Origin: Erysipelotrichia bacterium
GTDB lineage: Bacteria; Bacillota_I; Bacilli_A; Erysipelotrichales; Erysipelotrichaceae
DNA: 15,269 nucleotides
NCBI GenBank assembly: GCA_009916335.1
Contig: SAAR01000046.1
Location: forward strand, 1 to 15,269
Direction: 5' to 3'
Shown here: piece by piece, positions 6,794 through 15,269 of the stretch
Layout: each line of letters opens with the position of its first letter
How positions within the stretch are numbered: the first letter of the stretch is position 1
Program-made: the position numbers and the translations under genes
Notes under the pieces: generated by a model
Databases searched by the model: none
Told to the model about the DNA's origin: nothing
The model's input: only the letters and a program-made list of their open reading frames with translations

Positions 6794-7086
6794 TATTTCA
6801 CCACCTTAGGCACAACAATCTGTCCATTTTGTTTTTTAGGTGCATTTAACAATGCTTCTTCTTGTGAGATTTGATTACTAACAACATCTTCACGCAAATA
6901 GCTTGTCGCATCTTCAAATGGATACACCATTGGCTCTACCCCTTCTGTATCAATTTTATCTAATAATTCCATCTGTTTTGTCAACGTTTTAAAATCTTCC
7001 TGTAATTCACTTACTTCTTCATCACTTAAATCAAACATAATTTGATTTGCTAATTTTTTAAAATATTCTTTACTGTATTCTTCCAT
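6793..7086 (-). CDS. gatC: Asp-tRNA(Asn)/Glu-tRNA(Gln) amidotransferase subunit C
   Basis: Small belt subunit (97 aa) that wraps and stabilises GatA against GatB. It shows the N-terminal helices with 'YFKKLANQIMFDLSDEEV' and the family hallmark 'DTEGVEPMVYPFEDATSYLRED' in the second half, in which DTEGVEP and LRED are the conserved blocks. The frame opens at GTG 7101, but that lies upstream of the ribosome binding site GAGGAG (7099-7094). ATGs at 7089 and 7086 follow it by 4 and 7 nt, and I choose 7086 for its spacing. It lies about 18 nt after camS and overlaps gatA by one base. No T-box or other leader fits in this gap, so it is transcribed with the genes before it. Confidence 0.95.
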   Translation of the reverse strand: MEEYSKEYFKKLANQIMFDLSDEEVSELQEDFKTLTKQMELLDKIDTEGVEPMVYPFEDATSYLREDVVSNQISQEEALLNAPKKQNGQIVVPKVVK

Positions 7087-7104
7087 CATTACACTCCTCA
7101 CCTT

Positions 7105-10201
<3,097 letters not shown>

Positions 10202-10221
10202 TTATTTCCTCCTATGTTCAT

Positions 10222-12396
10222 TTATTTTTTATGGATTGATGGGTGTGTAGCAGACAGCTTTCTAATCCCATATTTTTTATCAAAAGCAATTTGTGCCACA
10301 CCGTCCTTAATCGAAATAATGACACCCTCACCAAAGATGGTATGTTCAATCAAATCACCTTTCTTAAGTTTTCCTTTTGTCCCTGTATTCGTGCTAACAA
10401 AACTTTTTCTTGTCGCTATGCTATCATCTCCACGATTATAACGATATTCTTGTTTTTGATAAGAAGGAGCATCACTTGTATGAATAATGACATCTTCATC
10501 TATTTCCTTTACAAAACGAGAAGTGCTTTTCATCTTCTGTAAAACAAAACTAAACCCTTGTGAACTTGTTAAATAAAGTTTTTTTCTTGCTCTAGTAAAT
10601 GCCACATATGCTAAACGGCGTTCTTCCTCCAACGCATGTTTACCCCCTTCGTTAATACTTCGCTCATTAGGGAAAACACCTTCGCTTAATTCATATACAA
10701 AGACATAATCAAATTCTAATCCTTTAGCAGAGTGAATACTCATCAGCTGTACAAAATCTAGTTTTTGTCCCTCGTTTTGCTCTTCGTTTTCAACATCTGT
10801 ATACAAAGAAATCATCTGTAAATACTCATCTAAGTTTCCTTCTGGTTCATTTTCTTCATAGTGTTCAATATCACCAATCAACTCATTCAAGTTCTCAATA
10901 CGTTCCTCTCCATGTGCATCTTCTAAACTTTTTAAATAACCACTTTCCTCTAACAACCTTTTCAATAAAATGGATACCGATAAATCATTCACTTGTTTAC
11001 GATAAGTTTCAATCAATGCCACAAACTTATCAATTTCACTTTGTGCTTTTCCTTTGGCAATGGCATGTTCTTGTAAAATCGTATAATAATCCTTTTGATA
11101 AGTGCTTGCTAAAAGTTCAAGGTTTTCCATTGCTTTTGTCCCAACCCCACGCTTTGGCACATTAATCACACGACGGATTGCCAATTCATTTGCTTGATTA
11201 TCCGCTAATAATAAACGCAAATAAGAAATTGCATCTTTAATTTCAGCACGTTCAAAGAACTTAATTCCCCCATAGATTCGATAGGGAATTTGATAATCCA
11301 GTAAACTCTTTTCTAAGTTTCTCGATAAATAATTAGAGCGATATAAAACAGCAATATCACGATACAGAACACCTTCTTTATGTAAGGTGCGAATCTTCTT
11401 AATAATCCAGCGTGCCTCTTCACTCTCATCACCACAACGATAATGTTCAATTTTCCCCTCATCATTATTATTGGTGAATAAATCTTTATCAATACGATAT
11501 GTATTATTTTTAATCAATGCATTTGCCCCTTGCAAAATAGAAGGGGTACTACGATAATTTTCATTTAACACGATACTTTGACAATTTTTAAAATCTTTTT
11601 CTAAATTCATAATAATGTCAACACTTGCACCACGCCATGTATAAATCGTTTGATCAGGATCACCAACAACACATAAACATGTATCTTCTTTAACTAAATT
11701 TTTGATAATTCCATATTGGATTTTATCAACATCTTGAAACTCATCTACATGAATATAATCATAGCGATTTTGCCATTTTTCTCTAATTGTCGCATCTTCA
11801 TTAAACATCTTATAAACAAAAAGCAGTAAATCATCAAAATCCAAAGCATACATTTCTTTTAATTTATTGTCATACAACGCATAAATTTCAGCCTTGATCA
11901 CATCGTTTGTGAATTTATTAGCCATTGCTTTTGCCTCTTCAGGTGCCACAAGTTCACATTTACAATTTGAAATATAGCTTAATGATTGATTCAAACTTAT
12001 ATCTTTAAGATTAATATCAAGTTGTTTATAAATTTGTTTTAAGATTGATTTTTGATCATCACTATCAAGGATCGTAAAGTTTTTTGGATAGTTAAAATAA
12101 CGTATATCCTCTCTTAAAATACGAACACACAAGGAGTGAATTGTAGAGATGTTTACCCCTGTATTAACACATTCTAGCATTGCTGAAATACGCTGTTTCA
12201 TTTCATTTGCCGCTTTATTAGTAAACGTTATCGCCAAGATACGATAAGGTCTAACATTTTTATTCTGAATCAAATACGCAATTCTAGCCGTAATCACTCT
12301 TGTTTTTCCACTTCCAGCACCTGCCACAATACGAATATGTGTATCACATGAAGTGACTGCCTCTTTTTGTTTTATATTTAATGTATCTAATTGCAT
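10222..12396 (-). CDS. pcrA: ATP-dependent DNA helicase PcrA (UvrD/Rep family)
   Basis: Superfamily 1A 3'-5' helicase that unwinds DNA in nucleotide-excision repair, clears RecA and protein blocks, and resolves replication–transcription conflicts. The 724-aa length matches PcrA. Seen: Q-motif 'LNIKQKEAV' (6-14), Walker A GAGSGKT (26-32), motif Ia 'ITFTNKAANEM', Walker B DEFQD with flanking 'YIHVDEFQDVDKIQY', motif III 'GDPDQTIYTWRGA', motif IV 'LNENYRST', motif V 'MSIHSAKGLEFDYVFV' and motif VI 'VAFTRARKKLYL'. The C-terminus (about 670-724) ends in the Tudor-like 'KKGDLIEHTIFGEGVI' domain that binds RNA polymerase. ATG at 12396 has GAGGTGG 7 nt upstream. It is the first gene of the minus-strand train and is preceded by a promoter. 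Confidence 0.97.
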   Translation of the reverse strand: MQLDTLNIKQKEAVTSCDTHIRIVAGAGSGKTRVITARIAYLIQNKNVRPYRILAITFTNKAANEMKQRISAMLECVNTGVNISTIHSLCVRILREDIRYFNYPKNFTILDSDDQKSILKQIYKQLDINLKDISLNQSLSYISNCKCELVAPEEAKAMANKFTNDVIKAEIYALYDNKLKEMYALDFDDLLLFVYKMFNEDATIREKWQNRYDYIHVDEFQDVDKIQYGIIKNLVKEDTCLCVVGDPDQTIYTWRGASVDIIMNLEKDFKNCQSIVLNENYRSTPSILQGANALIKNNTYRIDKDLFTNNNDEGKIEHYRCGDESEEARWIIKKIRTLHKEGVLYRDIAVLYRSNYLSRNLEKSLLDYQIPYRIYGGIKFFERAEIKDAISYLRLLLADNQANELAIRRVINVPKRGVGTKAMENLELLASTYQKDYYTILQEHAIAKGKAQSEIDKFVALIETYRKQVNDLSVSILLKRLLEESGYLKSLEDAHGEERIENLNELIGDIEHYEENEPEGNLDEYLQMISLYTDVENEEQNEGQKLDFVQLMSIHSAKGLEFDYVFVYELSEGVFPNERSINEGGKHALEEERRLAYVAFTRARKKLYLTSSQGFSFVLQKMKSTSRFVKEIDEDVIIHTSDAPSYQKQEYRYNRGDDSIATRKSFVSTNTGTKGKLKKGDLIEHTIFGEGVIISIKDGVAQIAFDKKYGIRKLSATHPSIHKK

Positions 12397-12419
12397 TTTA
12401 TTTCCACCTCATCTGTAAC

Positions 12420-12448
12420 ATTATACTACAAGAAAGTATTTTTCTAAA
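12420..12448 (-). promoter_or_regulatory. Promoter of the pcrA–ligA–camS–gatCAB gene train
   Basis: On the minus strand TTTAGA (12448-12443) is followed by 17 nt and TATAAT (12425-12420). Transcription would start near 12413, only about 17 nt before pcrA. Short inverted repeats overlap it (ATACT/AGTAT across the spacer, TTTTCT-AA-AGAAAA over the -35), and these could be regulatory or chance in AT-rich DNA. Confidence 0.65.
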
Positions 12449-12559
12449 GAAAATCATGTGCTTAATCAAAAAAGAAAAATAGCAAAGCAAAACAAGAATA
12501 GCATATAAAGAAATGTCATTATTCACATTACTATATAGATATGAAATCTTTATCGTCCT

Positions 12560-12595
12560 AACATATTGCTGTTCTACATAGTATAGCAATATGTT
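12560..12595. repeat. Perfect 11-bp inverted repeat between the divergent promoters
   Basis: AACATATTGCT (12560-12570) and AGCAATATGTT (12585-12595) are exact reverse complements separated by 14 nt. Read on the plus strand the second arm runs into TTTTATT, so it could be a weak terminator. It lies about 28 bp upstream of the -35 box of the LCP gene, which fits an operator equally well. Confidence 0.7.
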
Positions 12596-12622
12596 TTATT
12601 ACACTATTTCGCACAATTTATT

Positions 12623-12651
12623 TTGAAGAAAGATAATAAATATTATATAAT
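12623..12651 (+). promoter_or_regulatory. Promoter of the first LCP gene
   Basis: TTGAAG (12623-12628), 17-nt spacer, TATAAT (12646-12651). Transcription would start near 12658, at the first base of the GAGGTGT ribosome binding site, giving a leader of only about 11 nt before ATG 12669. The block AAATATTATATAAT (12638-12651) recurs exactly ahead of the second LCP gene. Confidence 0.8.
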
Positions 12652-12668
12652 AGCCAAGAGGTGTCTTT

Positions 12669-14273
12669 ATGAAAAAAAATAAAAAGAAAAAAAGAGGGTT
12701 TAGAATCGGTCGTGTTTATGACTTATTATTAATCCCTGCTTTTATTCTTATCTCCTTTTTATTCTTAATGGCGATAAGAAGTTATACACAAAAATATCTG
12801 CTCATTGCTTTAGTAATCTTAGTTTTAATTTTAGCAATCTCGCTACTCTCTTTTTTCTACAATAAAACATTTGTGGAAATATTACGTCGAATCTTGCTTA
12901 CTTGTATTTGTGGTATTCTTATATTTGCACAGCTGAAAATTAATTCTTTCGATCGTTTCTTCTCGAATTTAACAAATGAGGAAGAAACACCAGAAGTCAT
13001 TACCACACAAATGAATGTCTATTCATTAGCTGACAGCGATCATTTTAGTGCAATTGTAAAAACATTAGATGATATTGATGGAAAAACAATTGGTTTACAA
13101 ACTTCTAATGATAAAGATGCATCTAATTATGTATTAGAACAGATCCAAAAACAGTATCCGAATGTAAAGGCACTTGAATACAGTGATTATAAATCAATGC
13201 TATCAGATCTATACTATGGTTATGTAGATAGCATAGCAATCAACGCTGATGCAATTGAAGGTTTAGAATCAACGTTTGGTCCATTGGCTGATTTCACGAT
13301 TCAATTAAAAACATATACTTATAAAAAAACGGTTGAAATTGATTATAATTCCAAAGATTTAACAAAAGAAACATTTAGTGTATTAATCAGTGGGCAAGAT
13401 GATGTTGGTACACCAAACGAAAGCTCTTTATCGGATGTGAATATGGTAGCAATTATCAATCCTATCTCTAATCAGATTACCATGCTTTCTATCCCTCGTG
13501 ATGCATTAGTCCCAAATCCAGAGTATAATTACGCTAACGATAAATTGACACATACAGGTTGGGGTGGTGTTACGAATACACAAAAAGCAATTGAGGCTAC
13601 ATTACAAATTGATATTGATTTCTATGTCAAAATCTCTTTTAGCTCTTTAATTGAAATTGTAGATGCAATTGGTGGTGTAGATGTCAACGTACCTATTGCC
13701 TTTGAAGAACAAGATGAAAATCGAAGCTTTGAAAATGATGACTTAATTCGTTTAAATGCAGGAGAGCAAACATTAAATGGGAAAGAGGCGTTAGCTTTTG
13801 CAAGACATCGTCATTCATATGTTAATCAAGATGTAGGTAGAACACAAGCACAATTACAAATTATAAAAGGAATCATTAGCAAACTTATTTCGGCAGAAGG
13901 TGTTACTTCACGAATTGAAAAGGTATTAAATATCGTACCTAAATATGTGTTGACAAACTTCTCTAATGCCCAGCTAAAATCATTTATAAAAAATGAAATT
14001 GATGAGCTAAAACCATGGAATATTTCTTCCCTTTCTTTAGCAAATGGATATGCCCCTGGTGAAGAAGGTTACATTCCTGTGGCATCTTCTCCTGAAGTGA
14101 ATACGAGTATTTATTATCTAAGTCGTTATGATGTATTAAGAGCAAATGCTGTTTATCAATTAATGAGTGAAAACAATCATACCTTCAAACAATTCAATTT
14201 TGACTTAAGCAATTTATATGAAGGCTTAGATACTTACGATGAAACAAAATATGACATTCAATTAGCTGACTAG
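12669..14273 (+). CDS. LytR-CpsA-Psr (LCP) family cell-wall polymer ligase with three N-terminal membrane helices
   Basis: LCP enzymes attach teichoic acids or capsular/secondary wall polymers from their lipid carrier to peptidoglycan, outside the membrane. The 534-aa protein has a very basic start (KKNKKKKRG) and membrane helices at about 17-36, 43-64 and 74-90, where many LCP proteins have one. Residues about 110-215 resemble one lobe of a type-2 solute-binding protein ('LDDIDGKTIGLQT', 133-145, and 'YGYVDSIAINADAIEGL', 183-199). The LCP domain runs from about 236 to 400 with SDVN (255-258), IPRD (275-278), DKLTH (291-295), ARHRH (378-382) and GRTQ (390-393). These include the conserved Asp and Arg residues that bind the pyrophosphate lipid. 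A tail of 134 residues is of unknown role. It is transcribed from its own promoter, divergent from pcrA, and ends in a terminator. A close paralogue follows. Confidence 0.9.
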   Translation: MKKNKKKKRGFRIGRVYDLLLIPAFILISFLFLMAIRSYTQKYLLIALVILVLILAISLLSFFYNKTFVEILRRILLTCICGILIFAQLKINSFDRFFSNLTNEEETPEVITTQMNVYSLADSDHFSAIVKTLDDIDGKTIGLQTSNDKDASNYVLEQIQKQYPNVKALEYSDYKSMLSDLYYGYVDSIAINADAIEGLESTFGPLADFTIQLKTYTYKKTVEIDYNSKDLTKETFSVLISGQDDVGTPNESSLSDVNMVAIINPISNQITMLSIPRDALVPNPEYNYANDKLTHTGWGGVTNTQKAIEATLQIDIDFYVKISFSSLIEIVDAIGGVDVNVPIAFEEQDENRSFENDDLIRLNAGEQTLNGKEALAFARHRHSYVNQDVGRTQAQLQIIKGIISKLISAEGVTSRIEKVLNIVPKYVLTNFSNAQLKSFIKNEIDELKPWNISSLSLANGYAPGEEGYIPVASSPEVNTSIYYLSRYDVLRANAVYQLMSENNHTFKQFNFDLSNLYEGLDTYDETKYDIQLAD

Positions 14274-14279
14274 GCTGAT

Positions 14280-14308
14280 AAACGTTTACGAAAGTAGACG
14301 TTTTTTTT
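14280..14308 (+). terminator. Intrinsic terminator of the first LCP gene
   Basis: AAACGTTTAC (14280-14289), loop GAAA, GTAGACGTTT (14294-14303): a 10-bp stem with one G-U pair, closed by a stable C(GAAA)G tetraloop and followed by eight T (14301-14308). It begins 7 nt after the stop codon. Confidence 0.93.
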
Positions 14309-14330
14309 CTGTGTGAAATTATCTAAAAAT

Positions 14331-14359
14331 TTGTACTTCCTTTGAAAATATTATATAAT
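14331..14359 (+). promoter_or_regulatory. Promoter of the second LCP gene
   Basis: TTGTAC (14331-14336), 17-nt spacer, TATAAT (14354-14359). The -10 side is identical over 14 nt (AAATATTATATAAT, 14346-14359) to that of the first LCP gene. GAGGTGT (14367-14373) and a 4-nt gap before ATG are also the same. Confidence 0.7.
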
Positions 14360-14377
14360 CATAAACGAGGTGTAATT

Positions 14378-15269
14378 ATGAAAAATAAAATTAACATTGA
14401 TGGGATTTTATCCTTTTTTATATTAGCTGCAGGTATTTATGCTGACTATATTGTATATACAGCTAATTCTTTACCAAATGCATGGCGTTATATCATTATG
14501 GCGATTGTGTCAATCATTACCCTGTTGTTATTTGTTTTAGTTTTTAAAAAGCTATCTAATTGGGCAACATGGACAAGACGAATATTTACATTTATCTTTA
14601 TTGTCCTCTTTGTTTTTGCTAGTATCAACCTTGATAAATTTAGAATATTCACAAATAAAGTTACAGATGTGAAAGATGAAAATATGGAAACGATTTCCAT
14701 TGTTGTAAAAGTGGATAGTAAAATAGAAAAGCTTGATGATTTAAAAAATAAAACAGTATACTATCAAAATGGAACAGACAAAGCAAATGCTAAGTTTGTC
14801 GTTAATAAACTAGAAAAAGAAGTCAAAGGCATTAAATTTAAAAGTGAAAATAATTATTTTACATTAGCACAAATGTTACAGAATGAAGAAATCGATGCTT
14901 TAATTATTTCTAATCCATACATTCGTAGTGTGGAAGATGGAATGGAAGGTTTTGAATCTAGTGTTAAAGTCATTCAAACATACCAGCGTTCAGTAGAAAA
15001 AATCAATAAAGAACACACAGGTGCTAATCTTGATTTAACACAAGATGTATTTACGGTTATGGTTAGTGGAATGGATGAAACAGGCGATCCTAACATGAAT
15101 TCAAGAAGTGATGTGAATATGTTGTTAATCGTCAATCCAAAAATCAATCATGTGGAAATGATTTCTTTCCCTCGTGATTCTTATTTGCCTAACCCTGCTT
15201 TAAACAATGTAAATGACAAACTAACCCATACCGGTAATGATGGAGTGGAAAATACGATGAGTGCCATTG
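14378..15269 (+). CDS. Second LCP-family cell-wall polymer ligase, paralogue of the preceding gene (partial, C-terminus beyond right edge)
   Basis: 297 codons are visible, open to the window end. The architecture repeats that of the gene before it: membrane helices at about 8-27, 37-57 and 67-84; an extracytoplasmic region at about 103-205 resembling a solute-binding-protein lobe ('LDDLKNKTVYYQNGTD', 119-134, and 'NEEIDALIISNPYI', 169-182); then an LCP domain from about 223 with SDVN (244-247), FPRD (264-267) and NDKLTH (279-284). The conserved Arg-rich half of the catalytic domain should follow outside the window. The first gene's polybasic N-terminus is absent. ATG at 14378 follows GAGGTGT by 4 nt. 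The two proteins agree in order and motifs but are clearly diverged, so this is an old duplication; a role in attaching a different polymer, or a redundant one, is possible. Confidence 0.9.
   Translation, partial: MKNKINIDGILSFFILAAGIYADYIVYTANSLPNAWRYIIMAIVSIITLLLFVLVFKKLSNWATWTRRIFTFIFIVLFVFASINLDKFRIFTNKVTDVKDENMETISIVVKVDSKIEKLDDLKNKTVYYQNGTDKANAKFVVNKLEKEVKGIKFKSENNYFTLAQMLQNEEIDALIISNPYIRSVEDGMEGFESSVKVIQTYQRSVEKINKEHTGANLDLTQDVFTVMVSGMDETGDPNMNSRSDVNMLLIVNPKINHVEMISFPRDSYLPNPALNNVNDKLTHTGNDGVENTMSAI

Larger units (their letters stand above)
12397..12668. other. Divergent intergenic region between pcrA and the first LCP gene
   Basis: 272 bp of very AT-rich DNA holding a promoter for each direction and an 11-bp perfect inverted repeat (12560-12595). 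The only reading frame of any size in it, on the minus strand, has no ribosome binding site or recognisable features. Between about 12450 and 12555 I see no further signal. Confidence 0.6.

Noticed and set aside
7087..7104. T-box or other leader regulating gatCAB
   Set aside because: Only about 18 nt separate camS from gatC, too little for a riboswitch or an independent promoter.
12398..12589. 63-aa minus-strand open frame just upstream of pcrA
   Set aside because: No ribosome binding site, AT-driven composition, and it runs across the pcrA promoter and the inverted repeat.
14488..14700. 70-aa minus-strand frame within the second LCP gene
   Set aside because: Antisense to the membrane-helix part of the LCP gene, with no ribosome binding site.

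Overview
The window is AT-rich DNA from a low-GC Gram-positive bacterium (Firmicutes/Bacillota). The basis is the gene order pcrA–ligA–camS–gatC–gatA–gatB–(membrane protein)–rlmD, AGGAGG-type ribosome binding sites, TATAAT promoters, intrinsic terminators with T-runs, and LytR-CpsA-Psr cell-envelope proteins. The divergent, Mollicutes-like look of GatA and the multi-TM LCP proteins make me lean towards Erysipelotrichia. That placement is an inference and was not tested.

Layout. (1) 1-1574, minus strand: an accessory restriction-modification module. It consists of a 64-aa excisionase-like helix-turn-helix protein followed 13 bp later by an adenine-N6 DNA methyltransferase that runs off the left edge; any restriction endonuclease would lie outside the window. 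(2) 1575-1893: a non-coding control region. It holds a good sigma-A promoter for the module (TTGAAA-17-TAGAAT), four ATGTT pentamers at 9-10 bp spacing just upstream of the -35, three 19-bp direct repeats at exactly 29-bp period, and the intrinsic terminator of rlmD. (3) 1894-12396, minus strand: a long housekeeping gene train read from right to left. PcrA helicase, DNA ligase, CamS lipoprotein and the tRNA-dependent amidotransferase GatCAB are tightly packed (20-nt gap, 14-nt overlap, about 18-nt gap, then two 1-nt TAATG overlaps). A one-pass membrane protein of unknown function and the 23S rRNA uracil methyltransferase RlmD follow. A promoter (TTTAGA-17-TATAAT) precedes pcrA. Terminators lie after the membrane-protein gene and after rlmD. 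(4) 12397-12668: a divergent intergenic region with promoters in both directions and a perfect 11-bp inverted repeat. (5) 12669-15269, plus strand: two tandem paralogous LCP-family genes, the second cut by the right edge. Each has its own near-identical promoter/RBS block, and a terminator separates them.

The train joins DNA repair and replication (PcrA, LigA) with glutaminyl/asparaginyl-tRNA formation (GatCAB) and rRNA modification (RlmD). This is familiar Firmicutes synteny, not a new pathway. The parts most worth a second look are the repeat-structured control region of the restriction-modification module, the LCP proteins that carry what looks like part of a type-2 solute-binding domain between their membrane segments and the catalytic domain, and the GatA active-site loop with Asp in place of a usual Gly.
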